From contig DCPU01000016.1 in assembly GCA_002323245.1 (NCBI GenBank), positions 117,591 to 181,590 on the forward strand: a stretch of 64,000 bases of DNA, written 5' to 3'. Both the position numbers and the translations under genes were made by a program. This document shows positions 33,047-41,850 of this stretch, piece after piece. The stretch comes from Mariprofundus sp. UBA1536 (GTDB taxonomy: Bacteria; Pseudomonadota; Zetaproteobacteria; Mariprofundales; Mariprofundaceae). How positions within the stretch are numbered: position 1 is the stretch's first letter; the number at the start of each line of letters is the position of its first letter. The notes beneath the pieces were generated by a model. It was not told the origin of the DNA, did no database searches, and worked only from the letters and a program-made list of their open reading frames with translations.

Positions 33047-34104
33047 CAGATGCTTTCCTCAGCAAAAATCTTCCAACCATCGCGGCCAAATTTCATGGTG
33101 ATTTTTTTCTTGGACTCGTTGTTGTAATTGTTGGAGCGGAAATCCTGCATGGCGGTGACGGTTGCAAACACGCTATTGTCGGCCATATCAACATGCACAT
33201 CGTTAAATTTGATGCGGATATACGATTTACTGCGAATGACGCGGGTTTTGTATGCTTTCCATGCCTCTCTAGAGGCAAAGCGTGATTCAGGCTGATAGGC
33301 CACATCGTAGGCATCAAAATACGCATCCACATTTTGCGCTGACCATGCAGCGCGCCATGCTTCTAGGGCGTCCAACACACCAGCAATAGTGCGGCCCTCT
33401 TCAGGCATGGCTGGCAGCGGGGTATCAGCTGTTGGCGTAACAACTGGGGTTGCTTCGGGTGCTGCGGTGGCCGGTGAGTCCACTTGGCTAGTTTCAAGCG
33501 CAGCAACCACCACAGGCTCAGCAACGGGCGTGATAGGATTATTTTCAGGTGCTTTGTCTTGATCAGAAGGCATGGGGTTGCGCACATTGAGCAATCGATT
33601 ATAGCGTTGTTCTACCCTTGGGTTTTCCACTTGATCCAAGGTGTTGCGATAATGCTGCAAGGCGAGTTTCACATACAAATCAGCCAAATTTTCTTCAGCG
33701 ACCACATAGTTGGGGCGTTTCTTCAAAGCTTCTTCGAGTTCGTTCACCGCCGCTTTAGGGTCGCCCAAGGCATTGTACACCGCAGCTAAATTATTGTGCG
33801 GCTCAGCCAGTGTCGGGCGCAGTTCAATCACATGACGAAAAGCCTCGATAGCTTGGTGAAATTGTTGCTCATGCACATGGGCAACACCATACATAAACCA
33901 AGCTTCGTAGTTGTCTTGCTCGGTTTTGACCAGCGGGTCTAGTTTGGCTAAGGCGGCGGTGTATTTACCTGCGGCCATGTCCTCTTTGACTTGGGTCAAA
34001 GCATCACTATCAGCGGCTTGGCTGACATGGGTTATGGTCACAAAAGATGCCAACATGAGCGGCAGGATGAGCAATAGGATTCGGTTGGTTTTGGCTTTCA
34101 TCAT
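33046..34104 (-). CDS. secreted TPR protein with C-terminal NTF2-like domain
   Basis: I place the start at ATG 34104 (MMKAKTNRILLLILPLML), a signal peptide, giving 352 residues. A TPR array spans about residues 35-150 (AWFMYGVAHVHEQQFHQAIEAF; AEPHNNLAAVYNALGD), followed by a Pro/Ala/Thr-rich linker. The C-terminal NTF2-like domain (AWRAAWSAQNVDAYFDAYD, then KAYKTRVIRSKSYIRIKF) is a paralogue of the end of the adjacent L,D-transpeptidase. The shared domain and TGATG overlap suggest the two act together in the periplasm, perhaps with the TPR protein as scaffold. Confidence 0.83.
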   Translation of the reverse strand: MMKAKTNRILLLILPLMLASFVTITHVSQAADSDALTQVKEDMAAGKYTAALAKLDPLVKTEQDNYEAWFMYGVAHVHEQQFHQAIEAFRHVIELRPTLAEPHNNLAAVYNALGDPKAAVNELEEALKKRPNYVVAEENLADLYVKLALQHYRNTLDQVENPRVEQRYNRLLNVRNPMPSDQDKAPENNPITPVAEPVVVAALETSQVDSPATAAPEATPVVTPTADTPLPAMPEEGRTIAGVLDALEAWRAAWSAQNVDAYFDAYDVAYQPESRFASREAWKAYKTRVIRSKSYIRIKFNDVHVDMADNSVFATVTAMQDFRSNNYNNESKKKITMKFGRDGWKIFAEESI

Positions 34105-34126
34105 AGGTTCTCTTGGTGTGCTTTTT

Positions 34127-34615
34127 TTAAGCTGTTGTCTTGCGCTCATAAATATCGAAATGATACGCACAGCTGTTTTTTTCATCGGGTTGGTGAGATT
34201 CGTGATGGGCAGGTTGCCAGGCTGATAAATCAATGGCTGGAAACCAAGCGTCACCCTTAAACTCTGCTTCTAAGGTGGTGCAATATAAGCGTTGGGCAAA
34301 GGGAAGTGCCAAGGCATAAATTTCTGCACCGCCAATCACCATCAGTTCTTCATCTTGGTGGGTGTTCAGGGCTTGCTCAATGCTGTGCACCACTTCGCAG
34401 CCATCAATCTGCAAATCGGCTTGGCGGCTGAGCACAATATTTTTGCGTTTGGGCAGGGGTTTACCCAAGGAATCGAAAGTCTTGCGACCCATCAAAATGC
34501 TTTTGCCTAGGGTATGCTGGCGAAACCAAGCCATGTCAGCAGGCAAATGCCATGGCATTTGATTGTTAGCGCCAATTAAGCGCTGCTTATCCATAGCCCA
34601 AATCAACGAAATCAT
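34127..34615 (-). CDS. folA: dihydrofolate reductase
   Basis: This enzyme makes tetrahydrofolate with NADPH. Starting at ATG 34615 (MISLIWAMDKQRLIG) it has 162 residues, normal for FolA; an ATG 18 bases upstream is possible. Motifs are NNQMPWHLPADMAWF (with the catalytic Asp), GRKTFDSLGKPLPKRKNIVLSR (NADPH contacts) and VIGGAEIYALALP. No thymidylate synthase lies next to it. It begins the TPR-transpeptidase-GGDEF-xerC-rsmB run. Confidence 0.93.
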   Translation of the reverse strand: MISLIWAMDKQRLIGANNQMPWHLPADMAWFRQHTLGKSILMGRKTFDSLGKPLPKRKNIVLSRQADLQIDGCEVVHSIEQALNTHQDEELMVIGGAEIYALALPFAQRLYCTTLEAEFKGDAWFPAIDLSAWQPAHHESHQPDEKNSCAYHFDIYERKTTA

Positions 34616-34716
34616 CTGTTTAACTATCCCCATCTTTGCTTCTTAGCAGAAGCGCAATATAAGCATATGTCGCATAAAAAAACAGTTCGGTCTTGACGCG
34701 CCTTGGCTTGAAAGGA

Positions 34717-35247
34717 TTACCAGGCCACCGATAGCTGAGCGCCATACCCTGATTGGCTGGCTTTGGGTTGCATGCTGATGCCGTTGTAGGGGTCGCTAAA
34801 ATAAAAGGCACTGAGGCTGCCAATTAAGGCACCAGCGAACACATCGCTGTTGTAATGTTTGTTAGATTCAACGCGGCTGTAACCGACAAAAGCCGCGCCA
34901 ATATAAGCAGGAATTGCATAACTCAGCCCAAAGCGTGCATGGATAAAAGCCGCGCCTTGAAAGGCTGCGGAAGTATGGCCTGAAGGGAAGGATTGGCTTC
35001 CGCCATTGGGGCGTTCTCGATTGATGCTATACTTGAGAACTTGGGTGATGACAACAGTGCTAGCAAAGGATTGCAGGAATTGATCGCGGCCTTGGTCATC
35101 ATCCAAATAAAGCGTGGCGCCGAAACCAATACTTGGAATCAGCACCTGCAAGATATCGCCTGCCACCTCAACATCGCTGGCTGCTTGCGCAGTTTGGGCA
35201 GGGAGCCAACAACCCACAAGCAGCAGTGCGATGATGGCTTGGCGCAT
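34717..35247 (-). CDS. PAP2-family phosphatase
   Basis: The 176-residue protein has a signal peptide or first helix (ending AQTAQA) and the three PAP2 motifs: KYSINRERP, FPSGHTSAAF and SRVESNKHYNSDVFAG. These enzymes remove phosphate from lipids such as undecaprenyl pyrophosphate or phosphatidate at the periplasmic face. The substrate is not decided by sequence. It lies six bases after the PfkB kinase gene. Confidence 0.87.
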   Translation of the reverse strand: MRQAIIALLLVGCWLPAQTAQAASDVEVAGDILQVLIPSIGFGATLYLDDDQGRDQFLQSFASTVVITQVLKYSINRERPNGGSQSFPSGHTSAAFQGAAFIHARFGLSYAIPAYIGAAFVGYSRVESNKHYNSDVFAGALIGSLSAFYFSDPYNGISMQPKASQSGYGAQLSVAW

Positions 35248-35253
35248 GTTGTT

Positions 35254-36237
35254 TTACGCCAATAAGTTTTGGATTTCAGCGTGGCTTAACGGTGCTGGCA
35301 AACGTGCACCCAATTGGCTAACAATTTTGCCAGCTGCATGGCTGCCCAAGTGGCCGGCTTGTTTCCATGAAAGACCATTGGTGATGCCGTAAAGCACACC
35401 TGCTGCATACATATCGCCGGCGCCAGTGGTATCAATGGCGGCCACTTCTGTGCCTTCAATGGCAATGACTTGGCCTTCATGCATGATGATAGAGCCATTT
35501 TTACCAAGGGTGAGCGCCACGTTTTCACAATGCTTGTGAATGGCGTGGGCAGCAGCGATAGGGTCAGCTTCGCCAGTGAGGGCAGCGGCCTCTTCTTCAT
35601 TACAAAACAATAAATCCACAGGGCCTTCAACCAAGGCCTGAAATTCGTCTTTGCAGATGGCAATCAGGAAGGGGTCGGAAATGGTCAGGGCGACTTTGGT
35701 GTTATGTTTTGCGGCCAAGGCTATGGCGTGCTTGGCTGCTGCTTTGGTGGACTCGCCTGCAAACAAATAACCTTCAATATATACATACTCAGCATCGGCG
35801 ATGGCTTCTTCATCGATATCATCCGGTGAAAGTGTGGCCGACACGCCAAGGTTAGTAAGCATGGTGCGTTGGGCATCCGGGGTGATAAGCACCACGCAAG
35901 TGCCAGTGGTTTCAAGGCTAGCCTCAGCATTAAAATGAATGCCAAGCTCACGCAATTCGCTGGCGTATTGTTGCCCAAAATTATCTGAGCCTGTTTTGCC
36001 GCAATACGCCACGCTGCCGCCCATATCGGCGATACCAACGATGGTGTTGGCCGCTGAGCCACCCGAGCAATAGTTGATATTTTGACCCTTAAGGGCTTTA
36101 AGCACTTCTTGTTGTGCATGGCCTTCAGTCAAAGTCATGATGCCTTTTTCGATGTTATTGCTGCGTAAAAAATCGTCATCGCATTGTACTTGTAAATCCA
36201 TAATCGCGTTACCCACGCCGTAAACATTGATGCCCAT
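35254..36237 (-). CDS. PfkB-family carbohydrate/nucleoside kinase (adenosine kinase-like)
   Basis: The 327-residue kinase has the PfkB N-terminal motif YCSGGSAANTIVGIADMGG with YCGKTGSDNFG, and the C-terminal ATP/catalytic motif DTTGAGDMYAAGVLYG. The sequence resembles bacterial proteins annotated as adenosine kinase, but ribokinase-type sugars are also possible substrates. It is in the minus-strand run between pmbA and the PAP2 gene, 24 bases after pmbA. Confidence 0.87.
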   Translation of the reverse strand: MGINVYGVGNAIMDLQVQCDDDFLRSNNIEKGIMTLTEGHAQQEVLKALKGQNINYCSGGSAANTIVGIADMGGSVAYCGKTGSDNFGQQYASELRELGIHFNAEASLETTGTCVVLITPDAQRTMLTNLGVSATLSPDDIDEEAIADAEYVYIEGYLFAGESTKAAAKHAIALAAKHNTKVALTISDPFLIAICKDEFQALVEGPVDLLFCNEEEAAALTGEADPIAAAHAIHKHCENVALTLGKNGSIIMHEGQVIAIEGTEVAAIDTTGAGDMYAAGVLYGITNGLSWKQAGHLGSHAAGKIVSQLGARLPAPLSHAEIQNLLA

Positions 36238-36261
36238 GAGAGAAGTCCTTTCCTTAAAAAA

Positions 36262-37647
36262 TTATTGTTGTTGACCAGCAAGGGTCATGTTCGAAATCAC
36301 GATGCTTGGCACCGCAGTGGAGCCCAACCATGTCACATCATTGCCAAGGTGAGAAATATTTCGAAACATATCTTTCAAATTGCCCGCAATGGTGACTTCA
36401 TGCACGGGCTGGCTGATTTTTCCGTTTTCGATTAAAAAACCAGACGCACCGCGCGAATAATCGCCAGTCACGCCATTCACACCAAAACCCATCAGCGAAG
36501 TGACGAAAAAACCGTCTTGGATATCAGTAAAGATATCCGCTTGGCTCATTGTTCCGCCAGCCAACAACAGGTTAGAAGTGCCAATGCCGATGTCACCCGT
36601 TAAACCACGACTGGCATTGCCTGTCTCAGCAACATTTAAGCGTTTGGCGGCATACCTGTCGGTTAAAAAGCCAGTGAGCTTGCCTGCTTCGATAATGTTT
36701 CTCGCCTTACAAATGGTGCCTTCACCATCAAATAATCGATTGGAAAGTCCTAAGGGGTGGTTTGGGTTTTCTTCTAGCGTAAAGAAGCTTGGAAAAAGTG
36801 CTTCGCCCACCGAGTCAGCAAGAAACGAACGCTTTTGAATTACACTTCTGCCGTTAATCGCAGAAAGCAAATGCCCAAGAATGGAGCTGGCCACGCGCGG
36901 CTCGAACACCACGGGGCAGCTACGGCTGCTTAAACTTTTGCTGCCAAGCAAAGCAACCGCTCTGGAGGCCGCTTCTTGGCCAATGCTTTTGGCGTCGCGT
37001 AGATTGGATGCTGCAAATGCGCTATGCCAAGCATAATCGCGCTGCATGCCTTCGCCGCTGCCTGCAATCACTGATGCAGATAATGAAGCTGATGATTTGG
37101 CATATTCAGCCATAAAACCATCGCTGGATGCGTAAGCTGTGAAGCTATCACCAAAACCAGCGATGGCGCCTTCACTGTTGGTGACTTGTGTTGAAAATCC
37201 TAAAGCTTCCGCTTCGCAAGCCAAGGCTTGGGCTTTGGCAGCTTCAGTATTCCAACCATGAGCAACGTGGGGGTGCGCATCTTGCCAATCGCTGATGGCT
37301 TTGGCGTTGGGGTGGTTCCCGCCCACAGGTGGCACCACATCAGGGTCAGGCTCACTGATCTTGGCCATTTCAACCACTTGCGCCGCAAGTTTTTTCAAAC
37401 CTTCATCCGAAAAATCCGAAGTGCTAGCCGATGCAAAAGCCAAACCTTTGCTTGTTTCCACAAAACCACGCAAGCCAATGCCTTGGGCGTGTTCGCCTTC
37501 AATGCTTTCTACTTTTCCTTGGCGCACACTGATGGATTCACCCACGCTAGTGGCAACGATGGCATCAGCATGAATAGCTCCAGATGTTTTGGCGTAATCG
37601 AGAAGTTTGCTGGCCGTTTGAGCCAAATTCATGTGAGCTAAATTCAT
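36262..37647 (-). CDS. pmbA: TldD/PmbA-family protein PmbA (TldE)
   Basis: PmbA/TldE is the non-catalytic partner of TldD in the heterodimeric peptide protease. The 461-residue protein has the family layout: SVRQGKVESIEGEHAQGIGLRGF near the N-terminus, VFEPRVASSILGHLLSAINGRSV where TldD has its zinc motif, and the end GNDVTWLGSTAVPSIVISNMTLAG. The HExxxH motif is absent, as expected. AAGGTG precedes ATG 37647; ATG 37632 is possible. It overlaps the epimerase gene by four bases. tldD is at 22924. Confidence 0.93.
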   Translation of the reverse strand: MNLAHMNLAQTASKLLDYAKTSGAIHADAIVATSVGESISVRQGKVESIEGEHAQGIGLRGFVETSKGLAFASASTSDFSDEGLKKLAAQVVEMAKISEPDPDVVPPVGGNHPNAKAISDWQDAHPHVAHGWNTEAAKAQALACEAEALGFSTQVTNSEGAIAGFGDSFTAYASSDGFMAEYAKSSASLSASVIAGSGEGMQRDYAWHSAFAASNLRDAKSIGQEAASRAVALLGSKSLSSRSCPVVFEPRVASSILGHLLSAINGRSVIQKRSFLADSVGEALFPSFFTLEENPNHPLGLSNRLFDGEGTICKARNIIEAGKLTGFLTDRYAAKRLNVAETGNASRGLTGDIGIGTSNLLLAGGTMSQADIFTDIQDGFFVTSLMGFGVNGVTGDYSRGASGFLIENGKISQPVHEVTIAGNLKDMFRNISHLGNDVTWLGSTAVPSIVISNMTLAGQQQ

Positions 37648-38546
37648 GGGTTCACCTTGTAATGCTTGAACAGGATGGGGGCTGCTTCGCGAAAGCTTGG
37701 GTATTGCAGGTTGGGAAGCAATTCCGCGTGTAACTTTTTATTATCAATACGTTTGTTGTCTTTGAAAAAGCTGAGGAACGCAGGCGAGAGTTGTTGTTTG
37801 GCTTCTTGCTCGTTCAAGATCATAGGCGCTGGCGCACCGACAAGCGTGGCAAGCTCTGCGGCATAGGCAGCATGCGAGCATGGATAGTCGTCGGCAAGGT
37901 TGAGGATACGTTGCGGCGCGGGCTTTTGCATGGCGGCGATAAGGGCTGCAACGATATCATCGACATGGATACGGTTGGAAAAGTGTTCGGGTAACCACGA
38001 CACGGCTTTGTAATCACCTGCGAATAGTTTACTGACAATATTACGTTCATTCCCATAAATGCCAGCAAGTCGGAACACTTCTGTGTTTTCCAAAGCGCTT
38101 AGCCAAGCTTGTTCAGCTTTTAGGCGCTCTAGGCCGCGTGGGCTCTTGGAGAAGTTGGTGCTTTCTTCGTTAATCCAATCACCATTACTGCAGGCGTAGA
38201 CACTGGTGGAGGATAAATAAGCTGCCCAGCGCAAAGCGGGTAGTTTTTGAAGAAGCAGTGGTAAAAAATCAGATTGAATTTGTTTGCCTTCTCTAGCGGC
38301 ATTGTAGGCAAGCGGAATGGAATCAACAATGGCCTCAACATCTTCAAGCCAAGCACTTGGGATTTGATGGGGGTGTTCGGTGCAGAAAACGTCAAGGTCT
38401 TGCTGCCGAAGAAGTTGCGCGGCTTCTTCATTGCGAACAGAGGCTTTTACGCGGATGCCAAGCGTTAAGCATTTGGCAGCAAGCTTGCTTCCGACATAGC
38501 CACAGCCCAAGATAAGCACTGAAGATGGCAGGGATTGTTTTGTCAT
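37644..38546 (-). CDS. NAD-dependent epimerase/dehydratase-like protein (YeeZ-type)
   Basis: The 300-residue protein is an extended short-chain dehydrogenase with the N-terminal Rossmann motif LILGCGYVGSKLA and AYLSSTSVYA. A YxxxK-type active site is not obvious. FRLAGIYGNERN and NRIHVDDIVAALIAAM are typical of the YeeZ-like branch. The reaction is unknown. It heads the long minus-strand run and is divergent from the tRNA. Confidence 0.82.
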   Translation of the reverse strand: MTKQSLPSSVLILGCGYVGSKLAAKCLTLGIRVKASVRNEEAAQLLRQQDLDVFCTEHPHQIPSAWLEDVEAIVDSIPLAYNAAREGKQIQSDFLPLLLQKLPALRWAAYLSSTSVYACSNGDWINEESTNFSKSPRGLERLKAEQAWLSALENTEVFRLAGIYGNERNIVSKLFAGDYKAVSWLPEHFSNRIHVDDIVAALIAAMQKPAPQRILNLADDYPCSHAAYAAELATLVGAPAPMILNEQEAKQQLSPAFLSFFKDNKRIDNKKLHAELLPNLQYPSFREAAPILFKHYKVNP

Positions 38547-38636
38547 GTCATCTCCGTTGTGGGGGTTGATTTACTCATTGCCTAGGCCCTACATAGTTAC
38601 TATCGTGCGGCTCTTGTTGCAGGATTTTGATGCAAC

Positions 38637-38713
38637 GGGCCTATGGCGCAATTGGTTAGCGCAACCGGCTCATAACCGGTTGGTTCTAGGTTCGAGTCCT
38701 AGTGGGCCCACCA
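38637..38713 (+). tRNA. tRNA with CAU anticodon, probably tRNA-Ile2 (lysidine-modified)
   Basis: A 77-base cloverleaf with encoded CCA. The acceptor GGGCCTA pairs with TGGGCCC, the D stem is GCGC, the anticodon stem is ACCGG/CCGGT with loop CTCATAA (anticodon CAT), and the T stem is CTAGG/CCTAG. The base pairs C4-G69 and C5-G68 in the acceptor are those used by TilS to choose tRNA-Ile2 over elongator tRNA-Met, so it probably reads AUA after lysidine modification. Elongator Met remains the alternative. Confidence 0.85.
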
Positions 38714-38751
38714 AATTATGGCACATGATGAAGACGAGAAGGAGTTTGACA

Positions 38752-38997
38752 ATGAGTAATATCAATCCAGACGACTTAAAAGCTTTGGTTTGCCAACATA
38801 TCACCGATGCGCAAGTGGATGTGCATTGTTATTCGGGCGATGACCATTTTGAAATGACTGTGATTGCAGCTTCATTTGAAGGGCAGTCGCGGGTGAAACG
38901 TCATCAAATGGTTTATAACGCTCTTGGCGATAATATGAGAGCTGCCGTGCACGCATTGGCATTAAAAACACAAACACCAACGGAGGCTTCAAAATGA
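38752..38997 (+). CDS. bolA: BolA/IbaG-family protein
   Basis: ATG 38752 follows GAAGGAG and gives 81 residues. The pattern VDVHCYSGDDHFEMTVIAASFEGQSRVKRHQMVYNALG, read in parts (DDHFEMTVIAASFEG; SRVKRHQMVYNALG), is the BolA fold. It overlaps grxD by four bases. BolA proteins bind monothiol glutaredoxins through a shared iron-sulfur cluster, which fits this pairing. Confidence 0.9.
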   Translation: MSNINPDDLKALVCQHITDAQVDVHCYSGDDHFEMTVIAASFEGQSRVKRHQMVYNALGDNMRAAVHALALKTQTPTEASK

Positions 38998-39320
38998 CTG
39001 ATTCAGTACAAAGCCAAATTGATAGCGTAATTAAAGGCAACGACATTGTGTTGTTTATGAAAGGTACGCCGCAAATGCCGCAATGTGGTTTCTCGCAACG
39101 TGTGAGCGCAATTTTGGCTGCCCATGAAGTGCCTTATGTATCGATTAATATCTTGCTTGATCCTGCAGTGCGTGAAGGCATCAAAATCTACAGTGATTGG
39201 CCAACTATTCCGCAATTGTATGTGAAGCAAGAATTCATTGGCGGTTGTGATATCGTATCTGAGATGCACGAAAATGGTGAGCTTGCTGATGTACTCAAGC
39301 CATTTGTGAAAGCGGCGTAA
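38994..39320 (+). CDS. grxD: monothiol glutaredoxin Grx4
   Basis: The 108-residue protein has the CGFS active site (MPQCGFSQRV) and the glutathione-binding segments WPTIPQLYVKQEFIGGCDIV. Monothiol glutaredoxins carry and deliver [2Fe-2S] clusters and partner with BolA, encoded just upstream with a four-base overlap. Confidence 0.95.
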   Translation: MTDSVQSQIDSVIKGNDIVLFMKGTPQMPQCGFSQRVSAILAAHEVPYVSINILLDPAVREGIKIYSDWPTIPQLYVKQEFIGGCDIVSEMHENGELADVLKPFVKAA

Positions 39321-39423
39321 GCTTTAATTTCGATTGCTAGATTTGTCTAAAGAAAGTATAACTTTGCTTGTGACTACTTTTTCTACTTCTGCCATTGGCT
39401 CACCATTTCGGGGAGCTTTCTAA

Positions 39424-40824
39424 ATGGCAGGCAATGTCAGCCAAAATCTTTCCCAAAAAGCCACCCAGCGCCTGGCGCTAACCCCGCAACTAACCCAAAG
39501 CTTAAAAGTGTTGGCTATGAACTGCCAAGAGCTTGAGCTATACATTGAAGAAAGTCTTGAATCCAATCCGTTGTTGGAAATGGAAGGTGAGACCTTATCG
39601 GATGAGCCCAAAGAAATTCAAATCAGTGAAGATGAATGGCGCGAGCAGGGTGATGATCGTTGGGAATCAATGTATCAAAACAACCAGCAGTTTGATGGTC
39701 TTCCTGATCCCGATCAGCAATGGGAAGATGAGCAAAGCTTAAGCGAAACGCTGCATGAACAAATCAATCGCCAGCCGATGACTGATGGTGAGCGCGAACT
39801 GGCGCATGCTATTATTGATTCCTTGGAAGACGATGGTTACTTCCGCGTCAGCGCTGAAGATATTATCGAAGCTTCGGGTGTGAAGAGTGCGAAAAAATCA
39901 GATGTGATTCATGTGCTGGAAACTGTGGTGCAAGAGCTTGAGCCAGCCGGCATCGGCGCGCGCAGTCTCACCGAATGTTTATTGCTGCAAATTTCTGATG
40001 ATGATTCATCGGCAACGCTTGTGCGCCAATTATTATTACATCATGCCGATGCCTTGCTAAAAGATGATATGGCGATTATGGCTGCGGCAGAATGCTCGTT
40101 TGAAGAGCTGCAAGCTGCGCGGGCATTGCTTCGCAGATTGGATCCCTTTCCTGGTCATGGCTTGCGCGGTGAGGCCAATATCTTTGTGCAGCCCGAAATC
40201 ATTTTCCGCATGGCCAATAAGCAGGTTGAGGTGGAAGTGCCACGTTCAGGTTGGCGCGGCTTGAAAATCAGCGAGCAATGGTCGGGAACGAAATTTACAG
40301 GCCCAGATCGCAGCTTTATGGAAGCAGCAAGCCAAGAGGCAAAATGGTTGCTGCATGCCCTTGATCAGCGCAGCGAAACATTAAAAAAAGTGGGTTTGTG
40401 TTTGGCAAGCAAACAAAGGTTGTTTCTTGAGCATGGCATTCTAGGGTTGAAACCATTAACCCTGCAGGATGTTGCTGAAGAGGTGGGTTTGCATGAATCA
40501 ACCATCTCACGCGTCACCAACGGAAAGTATGCGCAAACGCCTTTGGGCTTGATTGAAATGCGTAGATTCTTTTCGGCAGGGTTGCCTACGCGTGGTGGCG
40601 GCATGGTGAGTGTGTATCGCGTGCAACAACGCGTGAAAACGCTTATTGATTCCGAGCCGGCTGGCCGGCCCATATCAGATCAAGCAATTTCAGAGCGCCT
40701 TCAAGCTGAAGGCATTGAAATTGCAAGACGAACGGTAGCAAAATACCGTGAACAGTTGGGGCTGCTACCTAGCAGCCAACGAAGACGAGCTGGTGAAGCA
40801 AGTCTATCTCAAGGCAGGAGGTAA
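39424..40824 (+). CDS. rpoN: RNA polymerase sigma-54 factor
   Basis: RpoN directs transcription from -24/-12 promoters with enhancer-binding ATPases. The 466-residue protein has the N-terminal Gln/Leu-rich activator region (LTPQLTQSLKVLAMNCQELE), an acidic region, the core-binding domain, a helix-turn-helix (LHESTISRVTNGKYAQTPLG) and the RpoN box (ARRTVAKYREQLGLLPS). It leads the PTS-Ntr cluster and ends four bases before hpf. Confidence 0.95.
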   Translation: MAGNVSQNLSQKATQRLALTPQLTQSLKVLAMNCQELELYIEESLESNPLLEMEGETLSDEPKEIQISEDEWREQGDDRWESMYQNNQQFDGLPDPDQQWEDEQSLSETLHEQINRQPMTDGERELAHAIIDSLEDDGYFRVSAEDIIEASGVKSAKKSDVIHVLETVVQELEPAGIGARSLTECLLLQISDDDSSATLVRQLLLHHADALLKDDMAIMAAAECSFEELQAARALLRRLDPFPGHGLRGEANIFVQPEIIFRMANKQVEVEVPRSGWRGLKISEQWSGTKFTGPDRSFMEAASQEAKWLLHALDQRSETLKKVGLCLASKQRLFLEHGILGLKPLTLQDVAEEVGLHESTISRVTNGKYAQTPLGLIEMRRFFSAGLPTRGGGMVSVYRVQQRVKTLIDSEPAGRPISDQAISERLQAEGIEIARRTVAKYREQLGLLPSSQRRRAGEASLSQGRR

Positions 40825-40828
40825 GTGT

Positions 40829-41401
40829 ATGCAAGTATCAATTACAGGGCGCCATATGGAGTTAACAGACCCTATTAAAGCGTATGTACATGATAAACTT
40901 GGTCATTTGAAACATTCATTTGATCATGTTGTTGATGTTCATGTGGTTTTAGGGGTGGAAAAACACCGTCAGCGTTGTGAAGTGAATATGGCAGCAAATG
41001 GCATCAATATTCATGGTAAACATGAGACCGATGATTTGTATGCAGCCATTGATGGTGTGGTGGATAAACTCAACCGCCAACTCAAACGCTATCGTGCAAA
41101 ACTTCATCGCCATCAAAGCAATCATAGCCAACGCGTTGGCCGTGAAATCAAAGTGTCACATAAGGTTTTGGATTTATCCAACGACTTTGATGAGTTGGCT
41201 GAAGATCATGCACATAGCACAGTCACTCATGAAGTGATTGCCGCAGCACCGATGAGCATTGATGAAGCGGTGATGCAGCTTGAGCTAAGTGAAGAACGCA
41301 ATGTGTTGTTTTTCACCAATGCTGAAACCGATGCATTGAATGCGGTGTATCGTCGTTCCAATGGCACCATCAGCTGGATTGAGCCTGGTGAGGCCAACTA
41401 A
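40829..41401 (+). CDS. hpf: ribosome hibernation promoting factor, long form
   Basis: ATG 40829 follows AGGAGG and gives 190 residues. The N-terminal domain (MQVSITGRHMELTDPIKAYV) is the ribosome-binding HPF fold. The C-terminal domain (SIDEAVMQLELSEERNVLFF, then YRRSNGTISWIEP) is the dimerisation domain of long HPF, which joins two 70S ribosomes into 100S particles. Gammaproteobacteria carry the short form at this locus, so the long form here is informative. Confidence 0.92.
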   Translation: MQVSITGRHMELTDPIKAYVHDKLGHLKHSFDHVVDVHVVLGVEKHRQRCEVNMAANGINIHGKHETDDLYAAIDGVVDKLNRQLKRYRAKLHRHQSNHSQRVGREIKVSHKVLDLSNDFDELAEDHAHSTVTHEVIAAAPMSIDEAVMQLELSEERNVLFFTNAETDALNAVYRRSNGTISWIEPGEAN

Positions 41402-41403
41402 CC

Positions 41404-41847
41404 ATGAATGAGACTTTCGGCATACCGGTCACCCCTGATCATGTATTGATGGGCTCTGAGGCGCAAAGTAAGCGAGCGCTGCTCACAGAGATGGCTGGTA
41501 TGTTGACGTCCATGGATCCCGATTTGGTGCTCGAAGTGATTATGGCTAGAGAGCAATTGGGAAGCACGGGTATGGGTCACGGTGTGGCCATTCCTCATGG
41601 CCGAATGAAGGCGTTAAATGGCCCTGTTGTTGCCGTGGCAATTCATGAGCAAGGCCTTGATTTTGATGCTATTGATGATGCGTTGGTGCATATCGTTGTG
41701 ATGCTTCTTGTCCCTGACGATGATAGTAAGGTTCATTTGGAGTTGTTGGCCAAGCTGGCCAGACTTCTTCAGCAAGATGCAGTACGCACCCAATTGCGTC
41801 AGGCCAAAGATGCTGAAGCTGTGGTTATGCTGCTGTTGGGCAAATAG
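41404..41847 (+). CDS. ptsN: nitrogen-regulatory PTS IIA protein
   Basis: IIA-Ntr is the last phospho-carrier of the regulatory PTS. The 147-residue protein has the phosphorylated histidine in HGVAIPHGRM and the fold signature REQLGSTGMG. It affects potassium transport, nitrogen and other processes through protein contacts. It starts two bases after hpf. Confidence 0.92.
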   Translation: MNETFGIPVTPDHVLMGSEAQSKRALLTEMAGMLTSMDPDLVLEVIMAREQLGSTGMGHGVAIPHGRMKALNGPVVAVAIHEQGLDFDAIDDALVHIVVMLLVPDDDSKVHLELLAKLARLLQQDAVRTQLRQAKDAEAVVMLLLGK

Positions 41848-41850
41848 ATT

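Noticed and set aside
38545..38751. An upstream extension of the bolA reading frame
   Set aside because: It runs across the tRNA gene. ATG 38752 has a good ribosome site and the family length.
39321..39423. A sigma-54 promoter before rpoN (TGGCTCACC...)
   Set aside because: The GC of the -12 element is missing at the needed spacing.
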